Below, one piece after another: positions 45,242 to 55,276 of a stretch of 64,000 nucleotides of DNA. This stretch comes from Marinobacterium profundum (GTDB lineage Bacteria; Pseudomonadota; Gammaproteobacteria; Pseudomonadales; Balneatricaceae), in assembly GCF_001528745.1 (NCBI RefSeq), contig NZ_BCNS01000124.1:1-64000 (forward strand), written 5' to 3'. The notes under the pieces are model-generated. The model was given only the letters and a program-made list of their open reading frames with translations. It ran no database searches and was not told the DNA's origin. How positions within the stretch are numbered: position 1 is the first letter of the stretch; each line of letters starts with the position of its first letter. Both the position numbers and the translations under genes were made by a program.

Positions 45242-46527
45242 CCTTCCAGCAATCGGTTGAGCGACTTGTTGGCCGCTGACTCGTGCCGCTCCGCCCGGCT
45301 GGTATGCAGGTACTGCGAGGTGGTCTCGATGCTGTCGTGCCCTGCATCCGCCTGCACATGTGCCAGGGGCCTGCCATTGAGATTGATATCGTGGGAGATC
45401 CCGGTGTGGCGAATGCTGTGCGGCGTCATGGCGCGCATTTCCCTGGCATCCTGCTCAAAACCATCTCGCTGCGCCCGATCGGCGGCCAGTGCAATCACAT
45501 GGTTTATTTCATCACGCAGCTGTCGGATACCGAGGTTCGCATTGAGCAACCCGACATCGCGCCCTCGCCCCGCGGCGCGGTGGCGAATAAACAGTGGCGT
45601 ATTGTCGGCCGGTGACGGCAAGTCGGCCAGGCCCAGGTAGCGCCGGTATTGCTTGAGTGCATCCAGCAGTTTTCTGGAGACCGCCACCGTGCGTTTCTTA
45701 CCGCCCTTGCTGTGCGGGATAAAGTACAGCCAGACCGAGGTTTTGCTGTCGCGCCGGAACTGCCCCATTACCGGGGCAAACCCCGGACGCGCGGCAACTT
45801 CAGAGATGCGCAGATAGCATGCATACATCAGGCTGATCAGAAACCGCGTGCGTTGATGCTGCTCAGGATCCGCCAGGGCCAGCTGCTCTGCCGTTTCCAT
45901 CACGTAAGACCATTGCAGTTCGGTGAAGGCCTTCATTTCCTCCGCATCGCTCATCGAGTGTGCCGGCCCGGCCTTGTAGCGCCCATTCTTGATCAGCATC
46001 AGCGCCGGATTACGCTCGGTATATTCTTCCTGGATCAGGTAACCGAAGAAGGACGACAGAATTGCCAGCTTGGTCTTGAGGGCCTTCTCGGTAATACGAT
46101 ACGGCAGGGTTTCACCCTTCTCCCGCTTGCCCAAAAAGGGTCGCCACAGCGGGTTGGGTACGCGCTCATCCAGGAGCTTCGAAACCACGAACTGCGCCAC
46201 GTTACGGTAGGCAATCAATTCCGCTGGCGGGTGCATGCAGTACTCGACGTAACGATTCATGTGCTGGCGGCGCACGTCCGCCAGGGAGATCTTTGCCACA
46301 TCAAAACACCACTGCAGGAAGGTCGTCAGTTCGCTGCGGTAGGTTTTGTAGTTGTTCTCGCTGTGGCGTTGCTCCAGCAACCACTCCAGCGCCAGCTCGT
46401 AGACGAAGCCGGCATCCGGCACCGACTCCAGCATCACGCGGGTCAGATACTGATTTACATGGGCGTTGGCATCTTCCACATGCGCAATCCCGTCAAACAG
46501 CGGCATGGCCGGTGGCATCTCGAGCAT
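45238..46527 (-). CDS. Solo tyrosine recombinase/integrase
   Basis: A 429-residue phage-type integrase. The N-terminal SAM-like domain (about 40-160) is followed by the catalytic domain with Arg in CYLRISEVA, Lys in HSKGGKKRTVAVS, HSIRHTG, and the nucleophile segment AGHDSIETTSQYLHTSRAE. All catalytic residues are visible, so it may be active. There is no excisionase, phage gene or tRNA nearby, so it looks like a stand-alone recombinase or relic of an island. Its TAG stop codon lies within the element at 44971-45241. No good ribosome-binding site is seen before 46527, so the start is uncertain. Confidence 0.88.
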   Translation of the reverse strand: MLEMPPAMPLFDGIAHVEDANAHVNQYLTRVMLESVPDAGFVYELALEWLLEQRHSENNYKTYRSELTTFLQWCFDVAKISLADVRRQHMNRYVEYCMHPPAELIAYRNVAQFVVSKLLDERVPNPLWRPFLGKREKGETLPYRITEKALKTKLAILSSFFGYLIQEEYTERNPALMLIKNGRYKAGPAHSMSDAEEMKAFTELQWSYVMETAEQLALADPEQHQRTRFLISLMYACYLRISEVAARPGFAPVMGQFRRDSKTSVWLYFIPHSKGGKKRTVAVSRKLLDALKQYRRYLGLADLPSPADNTPLFIRHRAAGRGRDVGLLNANLGIRQLRDEINHVIALAADRAQRDGFEQDAREMRAMTPHSIRHTGISHDINLNGRPLAHVQADAGHDSIETTSQYLHTSRAERHESAANKSLNRLLEG

Positions 46528-46741
46528 CTAAAATTCCGCATATAAAAGGATTAGAATACTATTAAATCATATAGTTAAATAATAGTTCTAAGATATTACA
46601 TTGATTAAAAAATTCACTACAGAAAGAACTACGCCTGATATGGACAAGACGCCGTGCGACATAGGGCAAGGTTGAGCTGATATATTGAACAGGCTCTGGC
46701 AGTGGATCACCACAGACTCCATAACAAAAGGTAGCTCAATC

Positions 46742-47200
46742 ATGCGCCAACTCATTGCAGCCGTATTTTTACTCTTCGCCGTCAGCGTACCAGCAAGTGA
46801 GGCGGTCAGTACCAGTCGCTGGGACACAACCGCCATCGGCGGCCACGACACCGTGGCTTACCATGAAGCGGTCACGCGGAAAAATCACCAGCAGATCGCA
46901 GGTGAAGAGCGTTTTGAGGTGCAATGGAAGGGTGCCACCTGGCGCTTTGCTTCCCAGGCGTCGGCCGACCGCTTTGCTGCCGATCCCGACCGCTACCGGC
47001 CTGAATACAACGGTCACTGCGCCAATGCCCTGAGTCTGGGCGAAGGCCTGATCTCAACCGATGGCACTGTATGGGAATTTTTCGGTGACCAGCTGTTTCT
47101 GTTTTATGCCGAACGCGGGCGCCAGCGCTGGCTCAGCGGTAACTGGCAGAGCTACAAGACAGAAGCCGATAGTGCCTGGGACAATCTCAAAATGCGCTGA
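46742..47200 (+). CDS. Exported YHS-domain protein
   Basis: A 152-residue protein. The signal peptide MRQLIAAVFLLFAVSVPASEA precedes a YHS-like domain: AIGGHDTVAYHEA, the central WKGATWRFASQASADRFAADPDRYRPEYNGHCANALSLG, and later WEFFGDQLFLFYAERGRQRWLSG. YHS proteins are small metal-binding proteins or ligand carriers. The start at 46742 has AAAGG upstream and yields a proper signal. It stands alone upstream of the VOC gene and is probably periplasmic; the ligand is unknown. Confidence 0.8.
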   Translation: MRQLIAAVFLLFAVSVPASEAVSTSRWDTTAIGGHDTVAYHEAVTRKNHQQIAGEERFEVQWKGATWRFASQASADRFAADPDRYRPEYNGHCANALSLGEGLISTDGTVWEFFGDQLFLFYAERGRQRWLSGNWQSYKTEADSAWDNLKMR

Positions 47201-47374
47201 TGGTGGCTGCAGCAATGTGTACGGTGATGACCTGATGCAGCAAGATTAGCCCCGCCTCTGCTGGTCGGCGTATTGATCGGTTTGGCTCGGGACGGAAGTG
47301 ACTCCGAGCCGCTGATGCGGCTCGAAGCTGATTTGCGATTGAAGCTATGCGCCAAAATCGGCGTCTGGACGACG

Positions 47375-47809
47375 CTAGCCGGTCTGCTGCTGCAGTTCCA
47401 CCGGGGCTTCCTGCATATGCTCCTGCGCCATATAGATCAGTTCCCAGACGTGTCCATCCAGATCCTGAAAGCCGTGGCCGTACATGAAGCCGTGATCCTG
47501 GGGTTCGTTATAGGTTCGCCCCCCGGCCTGTAGTGCACGTTTGACGAAATCGTCTACCTCGTTACGGCTTTCACAGGTGATGCAAATCAGCACCTCGGAA
47601 AAGGTGGAACTGTCACAGATGTTTTTTGGGGAAAAAGCCTGAAAGCGCGCCTCACTGAGCAGCATTACACTCATTTGTGACGAGACCACCATGCAGGTCG
47701 CCGACGCATCGCTGAACTGGGGGTTGAAGCCAAACCCCAGATGGGTAAAGAAGTCGACGGCCCGTTCCAGATTTTTCACGGGCAGATTGATATAACTCTG
47801 TCTGTTCAT
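47375..47809 (-). CDS. VOC-family protein (glyoxalase/bleomycin resistance-like)
   Basis: A 144-residue VOC-fold protein: SYINLPVKNLERAVDFFTHLGFGFNPQFSD at the start and GFMYGHGFQDLDGHVWELIYM near the end, with the Glu of the metal site. This subgroup (extradiol dioxygenase-like or lactoylglutathione lyase-like) is widespread and mostly uncharacterised. It stands alone on the minus strand. The gaps on either side (47201-47374 and 47810-48049) show no gene. Confidence 0.83.
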   Translation of the reverse strand: MNRQSYINLPVKNLERAVDFFTHLGFGFNPQFSDASATCMVVSSQMSVMLLSEARFQAFSPKNICDSSTFSEVLICITCESRNEVDDFVKRALQAGGRTYNEPQDHGFMYGHGFQDLDGHVWELIYMAQEHMQEAPVELQQQTG

Positions 47810-48049
47810 GTTGGTCCTGCCTGGCTGCGATATTTATTGTTTGCGTACTCAGGTTCAGATCAGCTATCCGTGGCGTGCGGCCTCCGGTTTTCGCCCACAT
47901 ACCATAGTTGTTCTGAGCGTTTCATACCAGTGCCCAGAATACGACACCTCAACGCCAGTCGCTGACCCGCCATGAAATGCCCCGGACGCACCGACGCCAA
48001 ACGCGCAAACGAGCTAAAATTTACCCAGTAGACTATCAGGCGATTAACC

Positions 48050-49609
48050 GTGAAACGCTTGACTCCCACGATCATGATACCCACCTCAGTGACCCGTCCT
48101 GCAGACTCCGGTTGCTCTGGGTTTTGTGGTGGAGCTCTCTCACGTCTTGCGCCACAGCGGCGCTCGCCGGCGCTGGCAATGTTGCTGTTACTGCTGGCCG
48201 TCAGTGGCTGCTCTCTAGTGCCGATAACAGCGCCGACCCCACCCGGGCTTGATGCCGGCCCACTGGCGCAGTGCCAGTGGCTATTTGAACAGACAGACGC
48301 CCGTATAGATCAGGCCGGCGTACAGCATCAGGGTCTGGCACGGATTAGCGGCTTCCCCTATCTGCGCATAAATCGTTTTCTGGCATCCTTTGGCCCGCAG
48401 CTCGACTCCCCAGCTGAGATCAAAACCTGGATACAACACTTGGCACAGCTGGATGCACAGGCCCGGCGGCCGGAGTTGTCCAATCTTGCCGGCAACGGGC
48501 GGGCGATTATGCCTGCGCCGTTAAATGCCCAGCTTGATGAGTGTCGCACCCGTCTGGTGGCAGACCTGCTGCGCCAGCCAGGGCAACTCCGACACCTGCG
48601 CGGGATGGCCTCGGTACCTGATGATTACCGCATCGCCTGGCGCGTTGCGGGGCTTTATCCACTAAGTGCGCCGTTGGTGCTGTATGGCGTCCGGCGCTGG
48701 CACGATCAAGCCAGGAGCACCTTTGACCAGCCCTTGGACCAATTAACCGTTGTCGGACAGCTGATGCGCTGGAGCGCACCACCCCTGCAGGAAGATACTT
48801 CTGCGCACACCGACAGTTCGCCCGGAGTGACTCGCGATGCCCTGGGTATTCCCCGGCTTGCCCCTGAGCGCCAGGCGCAGCTGTTTGCCCGGTATTCACC
48901 GGTCTGGGAGCTGGACGTAGTGGATGCCAACGATGTTATCGGCACTCCGGTCTGGGATAAGGGTCCTGCGTTCGATACCGGCACAGCGACCCAGTATCAA
49001 CAGCTGTCCTTCACCCGTTTTGGCGACGAAGTGCTGCTGCAGCTGAACTATGTCATCTGGTTTCAGGCCCGCCCGGGCGAAGATATTTATGCCGGGCGTT
49101 TCGATGGATTGACCTGGCGCGTTACGCTCGGGCCCGATCTGCAGCCTCTGCTGTACGACAGTATTCACAATTGCGGCTGCTACCACAGTTTTTTCCCTAC
49201 GCTGTCACTGCAACTGCGCACCGATCTTCCGGAAGCTGGATTTGAACCGCCACTGGTACCGCAAACCGCCCCACCTGGCCCTTTGGTGCTGCGCCTTGAG
49301 CATCAACGGCATTTCATTCAGCGCGTCTATGCGCTGGAGGATACCAATCCTGGACAGCCGCTTGTCGTGACGGACTATGCCAGCCTGCTTACGCTGCCCA
49401 GCGCCGAGGGGCACCATAGCTTCTTCGGTAACCAGGGTCTGGTGGTCGGTAGCGAAAGGCCGGAGCGCTTTATCCTCTGGCCCATGGGAATTCGCTCCCC
49501 CGGCGCCATGCGTCAGTGGGGTCGGCATGCGGTAGCCTTTGTCGGCCGCCGACACTTCGACGACCCTGATCTGATACCCTCACTGTTTGAACGAGTCCCT
49601 AAGCCATGA
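48050..49609 (+). CDS. Hypothetical lipoprotein
   Basis: A protein of up to 519 residues that I do not recognise. LLLLLAVSGC around residue 54 is a lipobox, which points to an outer-membrane or periplasmic lipoprotein. The start is uncertain: GTG at 48050 gives a long n-region, while ATG at 48179 leaves a very short one. The mature part has no clear domain; blocks such as YSPVWELDVVDANDVIGTPVW and IHNCGCYHSFFP look conserved and might be functional. It overlaps the next gene by 4 bp (ATGA), so the two probably work together. Confidence 0.65.
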   Translation: MKRLTPTIMIPTSVTRPADSGCSGFCGGALSRLAPQRRSPALAMLLLLLAVSGCSLVPITAPTPPGLDAGPLAQCQWLFEQTDARIDQAGVQHQGLARISGFPYLRINRFLASFGPQLDSPAEIKTWIQHLAQLDAQARRPELSNLAGNGRAIMPAPLNAQLDECRTRLVADLLRQPGQLRHLRGMASVPDDYRIAWRVAGLYPLSAPLVLYGVRRWHDQARSTFDQPLDQLTVVGQLMRWSAPPLQEDTSAHTDSSPGVTRDALGIPRLAPERQAQLFARYSPVWELDVVDANDVIGTPVWDKGPAFDTGTATQYQQLSFTRFGDEVLLQLNYVIWFQARPGEDIYAGRFDGLTWRVTLGPDLQPLLYDSIHNCGCYHSFFPTLSLQLRTDLPEAGFEPPLVPQTAPPGPLVLRLEHQRHFIQRVYALEDTNPGQPLVVTDYASLLTLPSAEGHHSFFGNQGLVVGSERPERFILWPMGIRSPGAMRQWGRHAVAFVGRRHFDDPDLIPSLFERVPKP

Positions 49610-50307
49610 TGACCCTGTTGCTAGATCCCCCATCGGCCCCCCTGCTGCCACGGCTACTGGTCGCTGCCCTGCTGGTATCAGCCGCAGGCACCGTTGCTGC
49701 CGAACGTATAGATGTGGGGCAGTTCTCCCAAGGCATACTGGATCACTGGGAGGCAGAAGAGTTCTCCGGCATCACCGAATATCATCTCGAGGCCGATGCT
49801 GAACACGGCACTGTGCTCGGCGCACAGAGCCAGGGCGCGGCCTCGGGATTGTTTCGCGAGCTAGACCTGGATCTGAATGTCACGCCCTGGCTGCACTGGT
49901 CCTGGAAGGTCAATAACTTGCTGCAGGGGGCCGATGAACGCACCAAGGCCGGGGATGACTACCCTGCACGCATCTATGTGGTCTTTTCTGGCGGTATGTT
50001 TTTCTGGAAAACCCGGGCGCTGAATTATGTCTGGTCCAGTCATCAGGCCGTCGACACTGAATGGCCCAATGCCTATACCGGCAATGCGCGCATGATTGCG
50101 GTGCAATCCGCCGCGACATCGCCGGGCCAGTGGCGCAACGAAGTTCGGGATGTGCGTGCTGACTACCGTCGACAGTTTGGTGAGGAGCCTGGAAAGGTGG
50201 CGGCCGTAGCAATCATGACTGATACCGACAATACGGGCCAGACAGCCAAGGCCTGGTATGGCGATATCTGGTTCAGTGAATCGGCAACCAAGACTGTTTC
50301 CAAATAG
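49606..50307 (+). CDS. DUF3047 domain protein, exported
   Basis: A 233-residue protein with a hydrophobic N-terminal signal ending near AAGTVAAE. The mature part shows the DUF3047 pattern: HWSWKVNNLLQGADERTKAGDDYPARIYVVFSG, RALNYVWSS, ARMIAVQSAATSPGQWRNEVRDVRADYRRQFGEEPGKVAAVAIMTDTDNTG and AWYGDIWF. The function of this family is not known; the fold resembles carbohydrate-binding jelly-roll domains. It is translationally coupled to the lipoprotein gene. The following gap to 50513 contains only GC-rich short repeats. Confidence 0.82.
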   Translation: MMTLLLDPPSAPLLPRLLVAALLVSAAGTVAAERIDVGQFSQGILDHWEAEEFSGITEYHLEADAEHGTVLGAQSQGAASGLFRELDLDLNVTPWLHWSWKVNNLLQGADERTKAGDDYPARIYVVFSGGMFFWKTRALNYVWSSHQAVDTEWPNAYTGNARMIAVQSAATSPGQWRNEVRDVRADYRRQFGEEPGKVAAVAIMTDTDNTGQTAKAWYGDIWFSESATKTVSK

Positions 50308-50513
50308 AGGTAATAGGTAGTTAGGTTGTAACGCCGGGCGACGCTATGCCCGCCGGGCTTGAGCGCGACTGAAAATGAAGGCCTGCAAGCTATTAATAAT
50401 CGTTTGTAAACAGATGTTTGCGTAAACTAGCGAAGGTCATTTGGCATCTTTAAATACCGGAACCAAGTCTTTGAGTAAGGCTCTAAGGTATCCCGCAGAC
50501 CCCGTCCCTGGGC

Positions 50514-51392
50514 TCAGGGTACGCGCTGCCCTCGCGCCATTTCCAGTAATGCGAACCAGTCCGAGCGCTGCATTTCGTAACGACAACCCGCCAGCGCATC
50601 GCTAATTCGCGCCTCATTAAGGCTGCCGAGAACCGGTACTGGTGCGCCCGGAATGCGACGCAACCAGGCCATGGCCAGTCCGGCTGGGCCGCAACCCACC
50701 TTCTCCGCCAACTCATGCAGCAGCACCCCAAGCCCTTCCTCCTCGAGTCGACCCCCAGCCAGTGGTGACCAGGCCAGCATTTGTAAACCATCGTGCTGCA
50801 TGGCTTCGCTGGTGCCGTCAAACAGAGGTGCACTCATGCGCATGGACAGTTCGAGCTGGTTGCAGCTCAGGCGACTGCCCAGAGCCTGCTGCAGCAGACG
50901 CCATTGCGAAGGATTGAAATTGGAAACACCGATCTGCGCCACCTTGCCGCTTTGCAAAAGGCGCTCCAGCGCCCTGGCGGTGGGCTCAACGTCCATCAGC
51001 GGATCCGGCCGGTGCAGCAAAAACATGTCGAGCCGCTCAACGCCCAGACGCTGCAGGCTGCCATTGACCGAGGCTTCGAGGTAGTCCGGGGAACTGTCGT
51101 AATGGGTGACATTCCAGGATGAGTTGTCCCGCGGCACCCGGATGATATCCGCCTTGCTGATCAGGCAAACCCGGGATTTCAGCGCCGGGGACTGCGCCAG
51201 GGCAGCGCCGAACAGGGCTTCGCAGCGACCGTCACCGTAGATATCGGCATGGTCGAACCAGTGCAGCCCCTGCTCGAGGCGCCGCTCAATCCAGCCGGCC
51301 AGCGCGGGGGCTTCGTGCAGCGACTTCTGCTCGTGCAGACGCATCATGCCCAGCACCAGCGGCGTATCCACCGCCCTGTTCAACTCTGCCAT
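50514..51392 (-). CDS. Aldo/keto reductase (YdhF-like)
   Basis: A 292-residue NADPH-dependent (beta/alpha)8 oxidoreductase. HWFDHADIYGDG carries the catalytic Asp and Tyr, MFLLHRPDPLMD gives the His, and IGVSNFNPSQWRLLQ and LAWSPLAGG follow. It is the last gene of the edd-glk-mutarotase operon, 3 bp after the mutarotase, so its role may be reduction or oxidation of a sugar-derived aldehyde. The physiological substrate is unknown. Confidence 0.87.
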   Translation of the reverse strand: MAELNRAVDTPLVLGMMRLHEQKSLHEAPALAGWIERRLEQGLHWFDHADIYGDGRCEALFGAALAQSPALKSRVCLISKADIIRVPRDNSSWNVTHYDSSPDYLEASVNGSLQRLGVERLDMFLLHRPDPLMDVEPTARALERLLQSGKVAQIGVSNFNPSQWRLLQQALGSRLSCNQLELSMRMSAPLFDGTSEAMQHDGLQMLAWSPLAGGRLEEEGLGVLLHELAEKVGCGPAGLAMAWLRRIPGAPVPVLGSLNEARISDALAGCRYEMQRSDWFALLEMARGQRVP

Positions 51393-51395
51393 GTT

Positions 51396-52265
51396 CTACT
51401 CCTGGATCGATATAAGGGTCCCCAGACGGTGCTGCTGGCCCGGCAACAGCTGAACCGGATCGACAAAGGTGTTCGCCGCCTCAACGCAGACAAACGCCGT
51501 CTGCTGCGCCAGCCCCACATCCACGATGGGCTCGGCGGCATCGCCGGGGTTCCACACCACGGTTGAGCCACTGCCGGTCTTGCCAATGTTGAGGCAACGC
51601 CGCGCGCCAGTATCCTGTACCTCTGTGACCGCATCATGACGATAGATGCGATCCGTGGCCTGGCGGATCAAAAGCGGCCCCGCCTGGTGACAGAGGGCGC
51701 CCTGCTGCAGCTTGTCGCGGTATTCACACCCCTGCAGGCCATCCAGCACTATCTGATTCACATCCGACACCGCCAGGTAACTGTGCAGCGCCTGGCTCAG
51801 CAGTATAGGTCTGTCGGTCGGGTTTCGGGTTTCGATACTTACCTGCAGAGCGCCTCCACTCACCTCAACGGTCACATGGGGCACCAGGGCCGTGTCCAAA
51901 GCCGCCGCTGGCTGCAGCGACAGGCTCGCGCCCTCTGAAGTGCAGGCATTCACCTCGATATCCCAGAGCGCGGTACGTGCAAGACCATGGAAGGGCCGCG
52001 ACGCATCGTCCGGGTGCGCCGCAAACCAGGGCCAGCACAGCGGGATGCCGCCTCGAATAGGCGCCGGTGCCGGCTGTACGCAGTCACTCAACCACAGCAC
52101 CGGTTGCTTGCCACTGGGGCGAAAATGCAGCACCTGAGCGCCCTGGCGCGACAGCGCCAGCTCACCCCAACTCTGGCGTATCAGCAGCAGCGAAAAACCG
52201 TTCAGGCTGACATCCTGAATACCATGGGGCATGTCCTGCAGCAGCGCCCTGAGTTCCTTGTTCAT
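51396..52265 (-). CDS. D-hexose-6-phosphate mutarotase (YeaD-like)
   Basis: A 289-residue aldose-1-epimerase-type protein. HPDDASRPFHGLARTALWDI contains a likely catalytic His, and the later VVWNPGD and FVCVEAANTF (Glu) segments match YeaD-type hexose-6-phosphate mutarotases. It interconverts the anomers of glucose-6-phosphate. It lies 6 bp after glk and 3 bp before the AKR gene, which fits a role in feeding phosphorylated glucose to the Entner-Doudoroff route. Confidence 0.88.
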   Translation of the reverse strand: MNKELRALLQDMPHGIQDVSLNGFSLLLIRQSWGELALSRQGAQVLHFRPSGKQPVLWLSDCVQPAPAPIRGGIPLCWPWFAAHPDDASRPFHGLARTALWDIEVNACTSEGASLSLQPAAALDTALVPHVTVEVSGGALQVSIETRNPTDRPILLSQALHSYLAVSDVNQIVLDGLQGCEYRDKLQQGALCHQAGPLLIRQATDRIYRHDAVTEVQDTGARRCLNIGKTGSGSTVVWNPGDAAEPIVDVGLAQQTAFVCVEAANTFVDPVQLLPGQQHRLGTLISIQE

Positions 52266-52271
52266 GCCGTT

Positions 52272-53234
52272 TTATCCTTTTACCAACGAGTTATCGAGTC
52301 CCGCCGCGGCACCCAGCAAGCCCGGGTACTCGGCGGTGCAGAGCCATACCGGCACCTTGGTCATGTAGTCCTGGAAGCGCCCCTTGGCCTCAAAGCCGGC
52401 ACGAAAAGCACTGGACAGCAGGAAGTCCTGCATGCGCGGCAGGATACCACCGCACAGGTACACCCCGCCCCGCCCACCGACGGTCAGCACCGCATCGCCG
52501 GCCTGCTCGCCGAGAATGCGACAGAAGCGCGCCAGCGTCTCGGTGGCCAGCTCATCTCCCGCCAGCCCCGCGGCGGTCACATCCGCAGGGCATGTCAGGG
52601 GCGCTGGCAGCGAGCGGTACTGGGCGATGGCGCGGTAGAGGTTTACCATCCCCTGGCCGCACAGAATGCGCTCGACCGACACCCGACCGAACTGATCGCC
52701 CAAACTGCGCCAGATCGCCACTTCAAGCTCGTCCGTCGGCGCAAAGCTGACATGACCACCTTCGGTAGACAACGGCACCCACTCATCCCCGGCCGGTACC
52801 AGCGCCGAAACACCCAGCCCGGTGCCGGGACCAATCACCAGCCGGGTGCTGCCGGCCAGGCTTTCGCCGCCGCCGATGGCAACCAGCTCATGGGGCTGAA
52901 CATGCAGCATGCCCAGCGCCATGGCGGTAAAGTCATTCAGCAGCCGGAACTGATCCAGCCCCAGGGTGTGCTGCATCGCCGAACGACTGAAGGCCCAGTG
53001 GTTGTTGGTCATGCGGATCTGCTCATCCTGCACCGGGCAGGCGAAGGCGAGACAGGCCCGCCGGACACCCTCCAGGCCCACCTCGGCGAGGTAGGCGTTG
53101 CAGGCAGTATCCAGATTGTCGTAATCGGCACAGGCCAGCGTGCGAATATGCTCCAGCTCGACGCTGCCAGGCTTCACCAGTGCAAGACGCGCATTGGTGC
53201 CGCCGATATCGCCAACCAGCGCATACTCACTCAT
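52272..53234 (-). CDS. glk: Glucokinase
   Basis: A 320-residue Glk-family ATP-dependent glucokinase. The phosphate motif [14 protein letters not shown] is at the N-terminus, followed by [28 protein letters not shown] and [12 protein letters not shown]. It phosphorylates cytoplasmic glucose to glucose-6-phosphate. Its start overlaps the end of edd by 4 bp, as in pseudomonad edd-glk operons. Confidence 0.94.
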   Translation of the reverse strand: MSEYALVGDIGGTNARLALVKPGSVELEHIRTLACADYDNLDTACNAYLAEVGLEGVRRACLAFACPVQDEQIRMTNNHWAFSRSAMQHTLGLDQFRLLNDFTAMALGMLHVQPHELVAIGGGESLAGSTRLVIGPGTGLGVSALVPAGDEWVPLSTEGGHVSFAPTDELEVAIWRSLGDQFGRVSVERILCGQGMVNLYRAIAQYRSLPAPLTCPADVTAAGLAGDELATETLARFCRILGEQAGDAVLTVGGRGGVYLCGGILPRMQDFLLSSAFRAGFEAKGRFQDYMTKVPVWLCTAEYPGLLGAAAGLDNSLVKG

Positions 53235-55060
53235 GCATGGCTCTCCTCTTGGAAAAAGATGCTGGCACCTTCTTCTGCACCGCTGACCTGTTTGCGCAAC
53301 GGTGCGAAGAGTTCACGCCCCATGCCCTGGTGATGACCGAGCATCTCGCTGGCGGGCGCCGCTTCACGGGCGGCGAATTCGGCGGCATCCAGCAGCAACT
53401 CGAGACTGCCACTGCGTGCATCCAGGCGCACCAGGTCACCGCTGCGAACCCGGGCCAGCGGGCCGCCGTTCGCCGCTTCCGGCCAGACGTGAATGGCCGC
53501 CGGCACCTTGCCGGAAGCACCGGACATGCGCCCGTCGGTGACCAGCGCCACCTTGAAACCGCGATCCTGCAGCGTACCCAGGTAAGGTGTCAGCTTGTGC
53601 AGTTCGGGCATGCCGATCGCCTTGGGCCCCTGGTAACGCACCACCGCAACAAAGTCCTTGTCCAGCTCGCCCCGTTTGAAGGCATCGGCCACCTGGTCCT
53701 GGTCGTCAAACACCAGCGCCGGTGCTTCAACCACCTGGTGCTCGGCGGCGACCGCGGAAATCTTGATAACACCCCGGCCCAGGTTGCCCTTGAGCAGCTT
53801 GAGGCCACCGTTGGAACTGAAGGGTTCTGCGGTGCCGCGCAGCACGGCGGGATCCAGCGACTCGGTCGCGCCCTGGCGCCACACCAGCTTGCCGTCCTCC
53901 AGGAAAGGCTCCTGGGTGTAGTGGGACATACCCTCACCCATCACCGTGACGACATCTTCATGCATGAAACCTGCGGCCAGCAGCTCGCGCACCAGGAACG
54001 CAGTACCGCCGGCGGCCTGGAAGTGGTTGATGTCGGCTTCGCCATTGGGGTAGATACGTGCCAGCAGCGGCACCACATCGGACAGATCGGAGAAGTCATC
54101 CCAGTTGATAATGATGCCGGCCGCGCGGGCCACGGCAATCATGTGCATGGTGTGGTTGGTCGAACCGCCGGTTGCCAGCAGCGCCACCAGGCCGTTGACG
54201 ATGGCTTTCTCGTTCACGACTTCGTACAGCGGGGTAAAGCGGCCGTTCTGTTCGGTAAGGCGCACCGCCCGGCGGGCCGACTCGCGGGTCAGGGCTTCGC
54301 GCAGGTTCGTACCCGGATTTACAAAGGATGAACCGGGCAGGTGCAGGCCCATCAGCTCGACCACCAGCTGGTTGGTGTTGGCCGTACCGTAAAAGGTGCA
54401 GGTGCCGGCGCTGTGGTACGAACTCGACTCGCAATCGAGTAGCGCATCACGGCCGACCTTGCCTTCGGCATAGAGCTGGCGGATGCGGGCTTTTTCCTTG
54501 TTGGGCAGGCCGCTGGGCATCGGGCCCGCCGGCACCAACAGGGTCGGCAGATGTCCAAAACTCAGGGCACCCATCAGCAGTCCCGGCACGATCTTGTCGC
54601 AGATGCCAAGATAGAGTGCAGCATCAAACATGTTGTGGGACAGGGATACGGCGGTGGACATGGCAATGACATCACGGCTGAACAGGCTCAGCTCCATACC
54701 GGGCTGGCCCTGGGTGACGCCGTCACACATGGCCGGAACACCGCCGGCAACCTGGGCCACGGAGCCGAGCTCACGCACCGCGGTACGGATTTTTTCGGGG
54801 TAGTCTTCATAGGGCTGGTGCGCCGACAGCATGTCGTTGTAGGCGGTAACGATGCCAACATTGACCGCGTTGGTCATTTTCAGCGCCTGCTTGTCGCTCG
54901 CGCCACAGGCTGCAAACCCATGGGCCTGGTTGCCACAGGACAGGGCACTGCGATGCACGCCCTTCTCCTCGGCCGCCTTCATGCGACTGATGTAGGCATC
55001 ACGGCTATCCTTGCTGCGGGCGATGATCCGTGCGGTGACTTGCTCGACGGTGGAATGCAT
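53231..55060 (-). CDS. edd: 6-Phosphogluconate dehydratase
   Basis: A 609-residue IlvD/Edd-family enzyme that converts 6-phosphogluconate to KDPG in the Entner-Doudoroff pathway. [28 protein letters not shown] and the [14 protein letters not shown] segment carry the iron-sulfur cluster region; [11 protein letters not shown] is the late serine motif. The start at 55060 ([12 protein letters not shown]) is the family N-terminus. It is the first gene of the operon with glk and is divergent from gap. The KDPG aldolase gene eda is not in this window. Confidence 0.94.
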   Translation of the reverse strand: MHSTVEQVTARIIARSKDSRDAYISRMKAAEEKGVHRSALSCGNQAHGFAACGASDKQALKMTNAVNVGIVTAYNDMLSAHQPYEDYPEKIRTAVRELGSVAQVAGGVPAMCDGVTQGQPGMELSLFSRDVIAMSTAVSLSHNMFDAALYLGICDKIVPGLLMGALSFGHLPTLLVPAGPMPSGLPNKEKARIRQLYAEGKVGRDALLDCESSSYHSAGTCTFYGTANTNQLVVELMGLHLPGSSFVNPGTNLREALTRESARRAVRLTEQNGRFTPLYEVVNEKAIVNGLVALLATGGSTNHTMHMIAVARAAGIIINWDDFSDLSDVVPLLARIYPNGEADINHFQAAGGTAFLVRELLAAGFMHEDVVTVMGEGMSHYTQEPFLEDGKLVWRQGATESLDPAVLRGTAEPFSSNGGLKLLKGNLGRGVIKISAVAAEHQVVEAPALVFDDQDQVADAFKRGELDKDFVAVVRYQGPKAIGMPELHKLTPYLGTLQDRGFKVALVTDGRMSGASGKVPAAIHVWPEAANGGPLARVRSGDLVRLDARSGSLELLLDAAEFAAREAAPASEMLGHHQGMGRELFAPLRKQVSGAEEGASIFFQEESHA

Positions 55061-55110
55061 GGCAACTCCTGAATGTGGGTTTTCGTGTGCTCTGAATTTT
55101 ACGTATATAA

Positions 55111-55186
55111 GACAAACTGAGACACCTGACCTACAGTTTGTACCCATATATAAGCTATGGTCACGTTTATTTTGGTAAGTTTACCA
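55111..55186. promoter_or_regulatory. Divergent edd/gap regulatory region with two dyads
   Basis: Two inverted repeats lie between edd and gap: ACAAACTG/CAGTTTGT (55111-55118 and 55133-55140) and TTGGTAA-GT-TTACCAA (55171-55186). In pseudomonads this position is controlled by the ED regulator HexR, but neither dyad is an exact match to the HexR sites I know (TTGT-N7/8-ACAA). They are candidate operators for a regulator encoded elsewhere. Confidence 0.5.
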
Positions 55187-55276
55187 ATTTTTTATTTTTA
55201 TGTTTGATTTTTTTCCACCAAAAGCGTAAGTTTTACAAAATTAAAACAGCATATCGATGCAGCAGAGGGTTGGAAC

